Below are positions 1 through 8,765 of a stretch of 64,000 bases of DNA, one piece after another. Under the pieces are notes generated by a model. It made no database searches, was not told the origin of the DNA, and saw only the letters and a program-made list of their open reading frames with translations. Within the stretch, counting starts at the first letter, position 1. Each line of letters opens with the position of its first letter. The position numbers and the translations under genes were made by a program. The DNA is from Sideroxydans sp. CL21 (lineage in GTDB: Bacteria; Pseudomonadota; Gammaproteobacteria; Burkholderiales; Gallionellaceae): positions 659,501 through 723,500 of the forward strand of contig NZ_LR699166.1 of assembly GCF_902459525.1 (NCBI RefSeq), in the 5' to 3' direction.

Positions 1-1
1 G

Positions 2-430
2 GTGTGCGAGGTGCAGGGCTACGAAGGCCAGGCGGCGATGCTGCTGGAGGGGCTCGCCGAGCGCCACGGCAAGACTGATCCGCTGGCCCTCGGTTATATC
101 CACACCGCGCAGAACGATCTGGATTTCCATCCGCTGCTGGCCGCCCTTGCCGACTGCAAGGACGCCGCCTACGGCGCTGCCCTGTTCCATGCCACGCTGG
201 CCGCCGGTCTATGCGCATGGGTGCAGCGCGCCGCCGGTCGCTCCGGCATCGCCCATGTCGCGCTGGGGGGCGGTTGTTTCCTCAATAATCTGTTGTCGCA
301 AGCGTTGATCGAAAGTTTGTCGGAGCAGGACTTGCACGTGCTGACAGCGCAGCAATTGCCGCCCAACGACGGTGCAATCTCATTCGGGCAAGCCAGTATC
401 GCCCTGCAACGTATCAACAAAGGAGCCTGA
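2..430 (+). CDS. hypF: HypF, C-terminal part (carbamoyltransferase)
   Basis: This is the last ~142 residues of the hydrogenase maturation carbamoyltransferase; the rest lies left of the window, so the gene is partial by truncation and not broken. HypF makes carbamoyl-adenylate from carbamoyl phosphate and passes the carbamoyl group to HypE, which turns it into the cyanide ligands of the NiFe site. The visible part is the end of the Kae1-like domain: ALGGGCFLNNLL and, near the C-terminus, PPNDGAISFGQA are typical of HypF. The stop codon is 3 bases before hypC, with an AGGAG ribosome site inside its last codons, so the two are co-transcribed. Confidence 0.95.
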   Translation: MCEVQGYEGQAAMLLEGLAERHGKTDPLALGYIHTAQNDLDFHPLLAALADCKDAAYGAALFHATLAAGLCAWVQRAAGRSGIAHVALGGGCFLNNLLSQALIESLSEQDLHVLTAQQLPPNDGAISFGQASIALQRINKGA

Positions 431-433
431 ATC

Positions 434-682
434 ATGTGTCTCGCCATACCCGCCCGCATCGAAGAGCTGACGACTCCGGGCAACGCCATCGTCAACCTGG
501 GCGGAGTCCGCAAGGAGATATCGCTGGCGCTGGTGGATGACGCCGGGGTCGGTGACTACGTCATCGTGCATGTCGGATATGCCCTGCAAAAGCTGGATCA
601 GGAGGAAGCCGAACGCACGCTCGAGATGTTCGCCGAGATGGGGCAGCTGGACGAGCTGCGTGCCGAGCTGGCAGGAGGTTGA
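434..682 (+). CDS. hypC: HypC, hydrogenase assembly chaperone
   Basis: This 82-residue protein has the normal HypC size. It begins MCLAIPARI, and Cys2 is the residue that carries the Fe(CN)2CO unit and contacts HypD and the hydrogenase large-subunit precursor. The rest matches the small OB-fold ([25 protein letters not shown]). HypC scaffolds assembly of the iron moiety with HypD and hands it to the apo-large subunit in the cytoplasm. A strong AGGAG precedes the ATG, and the hypD start follows 3 bases after the stop. Confidence 0.97.
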   Translation: MCLAIPARIEELTTPGNAIVNLGGVRKEISLALVDDAGVGDYVIVHVGYALQKLDQEEAERTLEMFAEMGQLDELRAELAGG

Positions 683-685
683 CGC

Positions 686-1858
686 ATGAACATCGGGCAG
701 ACTCACACCAAAAATAGCATGAAATACGTCGACGAATTCCGCGATGGCGAACTGGCCAGGAACATCGTCGCCAACATCCTGCGCGAAGCGGCGGGCGGCA
801 AAAGCTACAACTTCATGGAATTCTGCGGGGGGCACACCCACGCGATCTCGCGTTACGGCATCGCCGACTTGTTGCCCGCCAATGTGCACTTGATCCACGG
901 CCCGGGGTGCCCGGTATGCGTGCTCCCCATCGGGCGCGTCGACCAGGCGATCCGCCTCGCACTGGAGCAGGGCGTGATCCTGTGCACTTATGCCGATACC
1001 CTACGCGTGCCGGCTTCCGACAATCTTTCGCTGATGCGGGCCAAGGCGCGCGGCGGCGATGTGCGCATGATCTATTCACCGCAGGACGCATTGAAGATCG
1101 CGCGCGAGAATCCGCAGCGCGAAGTGGTGTTCTTTGCCATCGGCTTCGAAACCACAACGCCGCCGACCGCCTTGATCATCAAGCAGGCCAGGGAAGAAGG
1201 AATCGCCAACTTCAGCGTGCTGTGCAATCACGTACTGACTCCGGCAGCGATCACGCACATTTTGCAATCGCCGGAAGTGCGCCAGTACGGGACCGTGCCG
1301 CTGGACGGCTTCATCGGGCCGGCGCATGTGAGCGTGGTGATCGGCAGCCAGCCGTACGAACATTTCGCCCACGAGTATCGCAAGCCGGTAGTGATCGCGG
1401 GTTTCGAACCGCTGGACGTGTTGCAGGCCATCCTGATGCTGATCCGCCAGATCAACCAGGGCCGCGCCGAAGTGGAGAACGAGTTCACGCGCGCCGTCAC
1501 GCGCGAGGGCAACGTGAAGGCGCAGGCCATGGTGTCGGAGGTGCTGGAACTGCGGCGCAGTTTCGAATGGCGCGGCCTGGGCGAGGTGCCGTATTCCGCG
1601 CTAAAGATACGTCCGGCTTATGCGCTGTTTGATGCGGAAACGCGCTATGGCATCGGCTACAAGCCGGTGGCCGACAACAAGGCCTGCGAATGCGGGGCGA
1701 TCCTGCGCGGCGTGAAAAAACCGCAGGACTGCAAAGTATTCGGCACGGTGTGCACGCCAGAGAACCCGTTGGGTTCGTGCATGGTGTCGTCGGAAGGTGC
1801 CTGCGCCGCGCATTACAGCTACGGAAGATTCAAGGATATGGAGTTGGTTTCGAAATGA
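686..1858 (+). CDS. hypD: HypD, Fe-S scaffold for Fe(CN)2CO assembly
   Basis: This 390-residue protein is full length for HypD, the [4Fe-4S] protein on which cyanide and CO are attached to iron before transfer to the NiFe large subunit. Recognisable motifs are EFCGGHTHAI (about residue 46), GPGCPVC (about 75), and the C-terminal cysteine cluster CECGAILRG, CKVFGTVCTP and GSCMVSSEGAC that holds the cluster. AGGAGG lies inside the end of hypC. The 70 bases to hypE contain a perfect hairpin. Confidence 0.97.
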   Translation: MNIGQTHTKNSMKYVDEFRDGELARNIVANILREAAGGKSYNFMEFCGGHTHAISRYGIADLLPANVHLIHGPGCPVCVLPIGRVDQAIRLALEQGVILCTYADTLRVPASDNLSLMRAKARGGDVRMIYSPQDALKIARENPQREVVFFAIGFETTTPPTALIIKQAREEGIANFSVLCNHVLTPAAITHILQSPEVRQYGTVPLDGFIGPAHVSVVIGSQPYEHFAHEYRKPVVIAGFEPLDVLQAILMLIRQINQGRAEVENEFTRAVTREGNVKAQAMVSEVLELRRSFEWRGLGEVPYSALKIRPAYALFDAETRYGIGYKPVADNKACECGAILRGVKKPQDCKVFGTVCTPENPLGSCMVSSEGACAAHYSYGRFKDMELVSK

Positions 1859-1865
1859 GCTATTT

Positions 1866-1895
1866 TAGGGTGGGCACGTTTCTGTGCCCACCCTA
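1866..1895. repeat. 12-bp perfect inverted repeat between hypD and hypE
   Basis: TAGGGTGGGCAC and its exact complement GTGCCCACCCTA are separated by 6 bases. It resembles the dispersed GGGTGGGCAC...GTGCCCACCC palindromes seen in many betaproteobacterial genomes. There is no T tract after it, and hypE continues on the same strand, so a REP-type element or a partial attenuator or mRNA stabiliser is more likely than a full terminator. Confidence 0.75.
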
Positions 1896-1928
1896 CGCAC
1901 TAATCTAAACGAATGAACAGAATAAATT

Positions 1929-2981
1929 ATGAATGGTGAAGTAAAAAAAGGTTACGTGCGCGGACTGGACATCAAGAACGGGCGAGTGGATATGAGCCAC
2001 GGCAGCGGCGGGCGGGCAATGGCGCAGTTGATCGAAGAAATGTTTGCCACCGCTTTCGATAACGAATATCTGCGTCAGGGCAATGACGGTGCATTGTTGC
2101 CGCTGGCACAGGGACGCCTAGTGATGGCGACCGATGCGCATGTGGTGTCGCCCTTGTTCTTTCCCGGCGGCGATATCGGGTGTCTGTCAGTGCACGGCAC
2201 GATCAATGATGTGGCGGTGATGGGGGCGAAGCCGCTCTACCTGGCCGCTTCTTTCATCCTGGAAGAAGGATTCCCGCTGGCCGACCTGCAGCGCATTGTG
2301 CAGTCCATGGCGGCGGCGGCGCGGGAGGCGGGTGTGCCGGTGGTGACCGGCGATACCAAGGTGGTCGAGCAAGGCAAGGCCGACGGTGTGTTCATAACCA
2401 CCACGGGCGTGGGCGTGGTGGCGGATGGGGTGGAACTGTCCGGTGCCAACGTGCGGCCCGGCGATGCCATACTGCTCTCCGGCGATATCGGCGATCACGG
2501 TATGGCGATCATGAGCCGGCGCGAAAACCTGGCCTTTGACGTCCCCATCGAATCGGACACCGCCGCCTTGCACGGCCTGATCGCCGCCATGCTTGAAAGC
2601 GGCGCAGGTATCCGCTGCCTGCGCGATCCCACGCGAGGGGGATTGGCCACGACGCTGAACGAGATCGCCAAACAGTCTTCCGTCGGCCTGATGATCAACG
2701 AGGAAGCCATTCCGGTGAAGCCGGTGGTGGCGGCCGCGTGCGAATTCCTCGGGCTCGATCCTTTGTATGTCGCCAACGAAGGCAAATTGATCGCGATCTG
2801 CGCGGCAGCCGATGCCGAACGCCTGCTGGCCGTGATGCGGGCGCACCCGCTGGCCGGCGACGCGGCCATCATCGGCTCGGCGCATGCCGATTCGCATCAT
2901 TTCGTCCAGATGAAAACGGCCTTCGGCGGCCGCCGCAATGTGGACTGGCTGGCTGGCGAACAGTTACCGCGAATCTGCTGA
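1929..2981 (+). CDS. hypE: HypE, thiocarboxamide dehydratase
   Basis: This 350-residue protein is full length for HypE, a PurM/ThiL-like ATPase. HypE receives a carbamoyl group from HypF on its C-terminal cysteine and dehydrates it to a thiocyanate, the source of the CN ligands. The protein ends LPRIC, so the essential terminal Cys is present. SHGSGGRAM near the N-terminus and GDIGDHGMAIM are typical family motifs. The start at 1929 has a poor ribosome site; an internal ATG at 1992 just before SHGSGG is a possible alternative. The stop overlaps the hypX ATG by one base (TGATG), which indicates translational coupling. Confidence 0.96.
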   Translation: MNGEVKKGYVRGLDIKNGRVDMSHGSGGRAMAQLIEEMFATAFDNEYLRQGNDGALLPLAQGRLVMATDAHVVSPLFFPGGDIGCLSVHGTINDVAVMGAKPLYLAASFILEEGFPLADLQRIVQSMAAAAREAGVPVVTGDTKVVEQGKADGVFITTTGVGVVADGVELSGANVRPGDAILLSGDIGDHGMAIMSRRENLAFDVPIESDTAALHGLIAAMLESGAGIRCLRDPTRGGLATTLNEIAKQSSVGLMINEEAIPVKPVVAAACEFLGLDPLYVANEGKLIAICAAADAERLLAVMRAHPLAGDAAIIGSAHADSHHFVQMKTAFGGRRNVDWLAGEQLPRIC

Positions 2982-4687
2982 TGCGCATCCTGCTGCTGAC
3001 CCACTCGTTCAATAGCCTCTCCCAGCGTCTGTGGCTTGAATTGAGGGCGTGCGGCCACGAAGTCAGTGTTGAACTCGATATCGCAGATTCGGTGGCGGAG
3101 GAGGCAGTGGCTCTATGGCGGCCGGATGTGATCGTCGCGCCGTTCCTGAAACGCGCCATCCCCGCCTCGATCTGGTCGCGGCACGTGTGTCTGATCGTGC
3201 ATCCGGGTATCGTCGGAGACCGTGGCCCGTCGTCGCTGGACTGGGCGTTACAGGAAGGCGTCGCGGAATGGGGTGTGACCGTGTTGCAGGCCAATGCCGT
3301 GATGGATGGCGGCGACATCTGGTCGGCGCAGACCTTCGCCATGCATGCCGAAAAAAAATCCAGCCTGTATCGCGGGGTGGTGGCCGATGCGGCCGTGCGC
3401 GGCGTGCTGGAGGCGCTGGTGCATTATCCGGATTATGTGCGCGGCAGCTGGAAGCCCACTCCGCTGCACGAGCTTAAAACACCGGTGCTTGGCGTCGAAC
3501 GCCCTCCCATCAAGCAGGTGCAGCGCGCCATTGATTGGCGGCACGACGATACCCTCACCGTGCTGCGCAAGCTGAATGCAGCCGACGGCTGTCCGGGCGT
3601 AAAGGACATGCTGTTCGGCCAGCCGTGTCACCTGTTCGATGCGCGTGCCGAAACCGGATACAAAGGTGCGGCGGGTGAAGTGCTCGGGCGTTGCGGCGAT
3701 GCCTTGCTGCGCGCCACCGCGGACGGCGCGGTCTGGATCGGCCATGTGCGCAGACCCGAACACGATCCCGGATTCAAGTTGCCCGCGGCCGTGGCTTTCG
3801 CCACGGAAGCTGCGGCTCTGCCGTCACTGGCACGTTCCGTGCCGGGAGAGATACGTTACGAAGAACACGGCAGCACCGGTTTCCTGCATTTCGATTTTTA
3901 CAACGGCGCGATGTCCACTGAACAGTGTTCGGCGTTGCGCCTTGCCTATCTGGATGCGTGCAGGCGGCCGACTCGCGTGCTGGTGCTGATGGGCGGCGAG
4001 GATTTCTGGTCCAACGGCATACATCTCAATCGCATCGAGGCCGCCGATAGCCCGGCCGACGAATCGATGCGCAATATCGAGGCAATGGACGATCTGGCGC
4101 TGGAAATATTGCTTACCACCGACAAGCTCACTGTGGCCGTGATGCAAGGCAATGCCGGTGCGGGCGGATGTTTCCTTGCGTTGGCAGCGGATCAGGTGTG
4201 GGCGCGGCAGTCGGTGGTACTCAATCCACACTACAGAAATATGGGGAATCTGTACGGTTCCGAATACTGGACCTACTTGTTACCGGCACGAGTAGGTAAG
4301 GAACGTGCGCAGGCCATCATGCAAAGCCGCTTGCCTATTTCGGCTGCTGGCGCCGTGCAGGAAAGACTAATCGATGCCTGTTTCGCCGACGATCCAGTTG
4401 CATTTCGAGCCAGAGTAAAACACATGGCGTTTGAAATGGCAGCATCGCCAGAATATACCAAGCTTCTGGCCGATAAATGCGCACGACGTGCGTGGGATGA
4501 GGCGAAGAAACCGCTGGCCGAGTATCGTGCTGCTGAATTGAACGAGATGCGCCGCAATTTTTATGGCTTCGACCCCAGTTATCATTACGCACGACATTTT
4601 TTCGTTTACAAGGTTGCGCACGCCTTTACGCCGCGTCATCTCGCAGGGCATCGTGAATTGTCGTCGTCAGTAAGGGAGTGTGCATGA
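2981..4687 (+). CDS. hypX: HypX, CO-ligand synthase for NiFe hydrogenase
   Basis: This is a 568-residue protein. HypX makes the active-site CO under aerobic conditions from the formyl group of formyl-tetrahydrofolate, via formyl-CoA. The N-terminal ~270 residues are a formyltransferase-like fold (HPGIVGDRGPSSLDWAL near residue 75). The C-terminal half is an enoyl-CoA hydratase/isomerase fold (FWSNGIHLNRIEAADSP, then GNAGAGGCFLALAADQVW). An upstream in-frame ATG exists, but the ATG that overlaps the hypE stop gives the canonical MRILLLTHSFNSLSQR start. HypX implies an aerobic or microaerobic H2-using lifestyle. Confidence 0.95.
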   Translation: MRILLLTHSFNSLSQRLWLELRACGHEVSVELDIADSVAEEAVALWRPDVIVAPFLKRAIPASIWSRHVCLIVHPGIVGDRGPSSLDWALQEGVAEWGVTVLQANAVMDGGDIWSAQTFAMHAEKKSSLYRGVVADAAVRGVLEALVHYPDYVRGSWKPTPLHELKTPVLGVERPPIKQVQRAIDWRHDDTLTVLRKLNAADGCPGVKDMLFGQPCHLFDARAETGYKGAAGEVLGRCGDALLRATADGAVWIGHVRRPEHDPGFKLPAAVAFATEAAALPSLARSVPGEIRYEEHGSTGFLHFDFYNGAMSTEQCSALRLAYLDACRRPTRVLVLMGGEDFWSNGIHLNRIEAADSPADESMRNIEAMDDLALEILLTTDKLTVAVMQGNAGAGGCFLALAADQVWARQSVVLNPHYRNMGNLYGSEYWTYLLPARVGKERAQAIMQSRLPISAAGAVQERLIDACFADDPVAFRARVKHMAFEMAASPEYTKLLADKCARRAWDEAKKPLAEYRAAELNEMRRNFYGFDPSYHYARHFFVYKVAHAFTPRHLAGHRELSSSVRECA

Positions 4688-4734
4688 CGGGACAATCGCA
4701 ACAACGACCGGATATAGAAAGAGGCTACTGATTT

Positions 4735-6183
4735 ATGGCTAATCAAACCACCGTCCTGGTCATCGACGATGAGCTACGCTCGCAGGAGTCGATACGCCGT
4801 ACCCTGGACGAGGAGTTCAATGTATTGACCGTATCGAGCACCGAGGAGGGACGCGCGGTGATGGAGCGGGAACGGATAAGCGTCGTGCTGTGCGATCATC
4901 GCATGCCCGGCGTGACCGGGATCGATTTCCTGAAAGAGGTTCGCGAACGCTGGCCGGATGTGGTACGGATAATCATTTCCGGTTACACCGATGTCGAGGA
5001 CATCATCGCGGGTATCAACGATGCCGGTATTTACCAGTACATCCTTAAGCCTTGGCATCCCGAGTCGCTGCTGCTGAACGTGCGCGCGGCTGCGCAGCTG
5101 TACGACCTGCAGCAACAGAGCAACCGTATGAACTTGGAGTTGCACACCATGCAGCCGGTGTTGCAGAAGCGTGTGGCGGCAAAGCACGAGAAGCTGCGCA
5201 ACCACTATGAGTTTTCGCGCATCGTACGCGCGGAATCCAGTCCGATGAACCAGGTCATCGAGCTGGCGGCGCGGGTCGCCAGCAGCGACATAGCCGTGCA
5301 TATCTCTGGCGAATCCGGCTCCGGCAAGGAATTGCTGGGTCGCGCCATCCACTATTCCAGCCCGCGGGCGACGCGTGCCTTTGTCATCGAGAACTGCGGC
5401 GCAATGTCGGACCAGTTACTGGAATCCGAACTGTTCGGACACAAGCGCGGCAGTTTCACCGGCGCGTTTGAGGACCGGATCGGCCTGTTCGAGCAGGCCG
5501 ATGGTGGCACGATATTCCTGGACGAGATCGGCGACACCTCGCCTTCGTTCCAGGTCAAGTTGCTGCGCGTGCTGCAGGAAGGCGAGATACGCCCTGTCGG
5601 TAGTTCGCGTTCGCGTAAGATCGACGTGCGCGTCCTGTCGGCAACCAACCGCGACCTGGATGAGGAAGTACGCAAGGGACGTTTCCGCGAAGACCTGTAT
5701 TACCGGTTGACGCAGTTCCTGTTGCCGATGCCGGCTCTGCGCGAGCGCAAGATGGATACACCATTGATCGCGCTCTCCCTGCTGCGCGAAGCCGCGCCAG
5801 CCATGGGCAAGACGATACAGGGATTCACGCCGGAAGCACTGGACTGCATGTGCAATTACCAGTGGCCGGGCAACGTGCGCGAGATGCAGAACGAGATATT
5901 GCGCGCCATATTGCTGTGTGATGCCGAACACATAGGCGCGCATCTGTTTTCGCCCAAGGTGCTGCGCGCGGCGCCGGAAGAGCAGGTGCAGGACATGAGC
6001 ATACTCGCTGGGCTGGACGGCAGTCTCAAGGACAGGATGGAAGCGCTGGAGGCGCGCGTGCTGCGCGAAAGTCTGATCCGGCACCGCTGGAACAAGACAC
6101 GTGCCGCGACCGAACTCGGGCTGTCGCGCGTCGGCCTGCGCAGTAAGCTGGCGCGATACGGGCTGGAGAAGAAGGGAGAATGA
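4735..6183 (+). CDS. hoxA: HoxA, NtrC-family response regulator of hydrogenase genes
   Basis: This 482-residue sigma-54 activator has a receiver domain at 1-120 (D11, D12, D54 in LCDHRMPG, K105), an AAA+ domain at ~165-400 (Walker A GESGSGKE at 192, Walker B IFLDEIG at 260) and a Fis-type helix-turn-helix at ~450-476. The sigma-54 contact loop reads GSFTGA, not GAFTGA, a one-residue departure. Its position between hypX and hoxB is the same as in Cupriavidus, where HoxA activates hydrogenase promoters and is controlled by HoxJ. Regulation should therefore depend on H2 sensed by HoxBC. A small AAGAGG lies upstream. Confidence 0.93.
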   Translation: MANQTTVLVIDDELRSQESIRRTLDEEFNVLTVSSTEEGRAVMERERISVVLCDHRMPGVTGIDFLKEVRERWPDVVRIIISGYTDVEDIIAGINDAGIYQYILKPWHPESLLLNVRAAAQLYDLQQQSNRMNLELHTMQPVLQKRVAAKHEKLRNHYEFSRIVRAESSPMNQVIELAARVASSDIAVHISGESGSGKELLGRAIHYSSPRATRAFVIENCGAMSDQLLESELFGHKRGSFTGAFEDRIGLFEQADGGTIFLDEIGDTSPSFQVKLLRVLQEGEIRPVGSSRSRKIDVRVLSATNRDLDEEVRKGRFREDLYYRLTQFLLPMPALRERKMDTPLIALSLLREAAPAMGKTIQGFTPEALDCMCNYQWPGNVREMQNEILRAILLCDAEHIGAHLFSPKVLRAAPEEQVQDMSILAGLDGSLKDRMEALEARVLRESLIRHRWNKTRAATELGLSRVGLRSKLARYGLEKKGE

Positions 6184-6288
6184 CATTACTTTCCTCTCTA
6201 TAACTCTGATGGGGCTACTGGTCATTCGACTAAGCGCGCAAGCGGGCAAGTCGCTGGTTATCTCCCGCAAGCAGCAGAAAGGACAATC

Positions 6289-7308
6289 GTGAGAGACAAT
6301 TTTCAACACGAGCCGCTCAACCTGCTCTGGTTGCAGTCTGGCGGTTGCGGCGGCTGCACCTTGTCGCTTTTGAATGCGGATTGCCGCAATCTGTTCGATA
6401 CTCTGCGAGGATTCGGCATCAATCTGTTGTGGCATCCATCCTTGTCCGAACAAAGTGCAGACGAGGCAATGGCTATCATCGAGGCATGCGCGAGTGGGGC
6501 AACACGGCTGGACATACTCTGCCTCGAAGGTTCGGTGTTGAAGGGGCCGTTCGGAAGTGGAGGCTTCCACCGCAGGACTGGCAGTGTTTCGATGATGAGC
6601 ATGATCGAACGCCTGGCCAAGGTCGCGCAGCACACTGTGGCAGTCGGCAGCTGCGCTGCCTTTGGTGGCGTGACGGCAGCCGGGATTAATCCTGCGGACG
6701 CCTGCGGCCTGCAGTACGACGGGGAAGCGCAAGGCGGTCTGCTCGGCGAGGAATACAGGGCGGCGGCCGGCTTGCCGGTGATTAATATCGCAGGCTGTCC
6801 GACCCATCCCAACTGGGTGATCGAGACCCTGCTTGCGGTCGCCCAGGGCGAGATGTACGAGGAGAATCTGGATGCGTTCCGTCGCCCACGCCTATTCTCG
6901 GATCATCTGGTACATCACGGTTGTACTCGCAATGAATTCTATGAGTTCAAGGCCAGCGCCTGCAAACCATCCGATCTGGGCTGCATGATGGAGCACATGG
7001 GATGCAAGGGCACGCAGGTGCATGCCGATTGCAATATCCGCCTGTGGAACGGCGAGGGCTCGTGCACGCGCGGCGGCTATGCCTGCATCGCCTGTACCGA
7101 GCCGGGTTTCGAGGAACCGGGTCATGCGTTCGGTGTGACGCCCAAGATCGCGGGTATTCCGATCGGCTTGCCGACTGACATGCCAAAGGCGTGGTTCGTG
7201 GCGCTGGCGGCGCTGTCCAAGTCGGCCACGCCGAAGCGCGTCAAGGAGAATGCGGTCGCCGACCATCAGGTGGTCACGCCAGCAAACAAGAGGACGGGCC
7301 TGAAATGA
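6289..7308 (+). CDS. hoxB: HoxB, small subunit of H2-sensing regulatory hydrogenase
   Basis: This is a 339-residue NiFe-hydrogenase small subunit that starts GTG after AAAGGA. It has no Tat signal peptide, which separates group 2b sensors from membrane-bound hydrogenases. Cluster motifs in order are SGGCGGCTLSLL (residues 17-28), GSCAAFGGV, AGCPTHPNW, then HHGCTRNEF and the cysteine-rich CMMEHMGCKG...CTRGGYACIACTEPGF region for the medial and distal clusters. It passes electrons or conformational signals to the kinase HoxJ in the cytoplasm. The stop overlaps hoxC by four bases (ATGA). Confidence 0.94.
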   Translation: MRDNFQHEPLNLLWLQSGGCGGCTLSLLNADCRNLFDTLRGFGINLLWHPSLSEQSADEAMAIIEACASGATRLDILCLEGSVLKGPFGSGGFHRRTGSVSMMSMIERLAKVAQHTVAVGSCAAFGGVTAAGINPADACGLQYDGEAQGGLLGEEYRAAAGLPVINIAGCPTHPNWVIETLLAVAQGEMYEENLDAFRRPRLFSDHLVHHGCTRNEFYEFKASACKPSDLGCMMEHMGCKGTQVHADCNIRLWNGEGSCTRGGYACIACTEPGFEEPGHAFGVTPKIAGIPIGLPTDMPKAWFVALAALSKSATPKRVKENAVADHQVVTPANKRTGLK

Positions 7309-8753
7309 GCCGTCGCATCATCGGGCCTTTCAATCGCGTCGAGGGTGATCTGGAAGTGACGCTGGACATCGAGTCGGGGCGAGTTCGCGCCGCTTATGTG
7401 AATTCGCCCATGTACCGGGGCTTCGAGCAGATACTCGCGGACAAGCATCCGCTCGATGCGCTGGTCTTCGTGCCGCGCATCTGCGGGATATGCTCGGTGG
7501 CGCAATCCGCTGCCGCCGCACAGGCGCTGGCGCAATGCATGGGGATACAGCCGCCGGTCAATGGCCGTCTGGCGGCCAACCTTACCCTGGCTGCGGAGAA
7601 TCTGGCCGATCACCTGAGTCATTTCTATCTGTTCTTCATGCCGGACTTTGCGCGCGACGGCTATGGCGACCGTCCCTGGTTCGCCGATGCGCAAGCGCGC
7701 TTCAAGTCGGTGACAGGCTCAGCCTCCGCGGATGCATTGCCGGTGCGCGCCAAATTCATGAACGTGATGGGCTATCTCGCGGGCAGGTGGCCGCACACAC
7801 TGTCCCTGCAACCCGGGGGCTCGACGCGCGCGCTCGAGGAAGCGGAAAAATTGCGTTTGAAGATCCTGCTGGCGGAGTTTCGCGGATTCCTGGAACAGAC
7901 TTTGTTCGGCGACAGGCTGGAAGCCGTGACTTCTCTGGATTCCGAAGCCGCACTATACAAATGGATGAAACCGCGCGCGAAGCGTGCCGACTTCCCGCGC
8001 TTCTTGAACATCGCGCGCGACTTGGGATTGCAGCATATCGGCAGGGCCACGGATCGATTCATCAGTTACGGTGCCTATTCCGACGGCGAGGCTGCGTTGT
8101 TTCCGGCGGGACTCTGGGCGGACGACCAGTTGCAGGCACTGGACATCGGCGCGATACGCGAAGATGTGACCTGTAGCTGGATGGCGGGCGATCACTCCCT
8201 GCATCCGAGCGAAGGATTTACCCTGCCGCAGCCGGACAAGGAAGAGGCGTATTCATGGTGCAAGGCGCCGCGATTGTCGGGGCAGGTGGTGGAGACGGGA
8301 GCATTGGCTCGACAGATGGTGGCGGGACACCCCCTGATACGCGATATGGTGGGACGCCACGGTGCCAGCGTGACCGCCAGAGTGGTGGCGCGCATGCTGG
8401 AACTTGCTTTGGTGTTGCCGGTCATGGAGACATGGTTGCGCCAGTTCCTGCCCGGTGATGCGTACTGTCTGCCTGCCCTTGAGATAGAAAATGTGCGCGG
8501 GATCGGCCTGATCGAAGCTGCGCGCGGCGGCCTCGGGCACTGGCTGGATGTGCGCAACGGAAAAATCCACAATTACCAGATCATCGCGCCCACGACGTGG
8601 AACTTTTCCCCGCGTGATGCGGCGGGCGAGCCGGGTGCGCTGGAACAGGCGCTGGTCGGCCTGGAAGCGGACGAGGGCGGTAATGCCGCGCCGCTGGCAG
8701 TGCAGCATGTGGTTCGGTCGTTCGATCCGTGCATGGTGTGCACCGTACATTAA
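7305..8753 (+). CDS. hoxC: HoxC, large subunit of regulatory NiFe hydrogenase
   Basis: This 482-residue NiFe large subunit carries the active site. The N-terminal motif is RICGICSVAQ (58-67), and the C-terminal motif is DPCMVCTVH. The protein ends exactly at that His, so there is no C-terminal extension for a maturation protease, which is diagnostic of regulatory hydrogenases. Gln67 replaces the His usual in the first motif of energy-converting enzymes, another sensor hallmark. The ATG within the hoxB stop gives MSRRIIGPFNRVEGD, and a further upstream in-frame start is not needed. It senses H2 and needs the Hyp proteins encoded upstream. Confidence 0.95.
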   Translation: MSRRIIGPFNRVEGDLEVTLDIESGRVRAAYVNSPMYRGFEQILADKHPLDALVFVPRICGICSVAQSAAAAQALAQCMGIQPPVNGRLAANLTLAAENLADHLSHFYLFFMPDFARDGYGDRPWFADAQARFKSVTGSASADALPVRAKFMNVMGYLAGRWPHTLSLQPGGSTRALEEAEKLRLKILLAEFRGFLEQTLFGDRLEAVTSLDSEAALYKWMKPRAKRADFPRFLNIARDLGLQHIGRATDRFISYGAYSDGEAALFPAGLWADDQLQALDIGAIREDVTCSWMAGDHSLHPSEGFTLPQPDKEEAYSWCKAPRLSGQVVETGALARQMVAGHPLIRDMVGRHGASVTARVVARMLELALVLPVMETWLRQFLPGDAYCLPALEIENVRGIGLIEAARGGLGHWLDVRNGKIHNYQIIAPTTWNFSPRDAAGEPGALEQALVGLEADEGGNAAPLAVQHVVRSFDPCMVCTVH

Positions 8754-8765
8754 CCGGGGGAACTC

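Noticed and set aside
2738-2980. Upstream extension of hypX into hypE
   Set aside because: The extended frame starts inside hypE and encodes no HypX-like sequence; the ATG overlapping the hypE stop gives the family N-terminus.
5416-6807. 463-codon minus-strand frame across hoxA and hoxB
   Set aside because: It overlaps two well-supported genes on the other strand and shows no protein family pattern.
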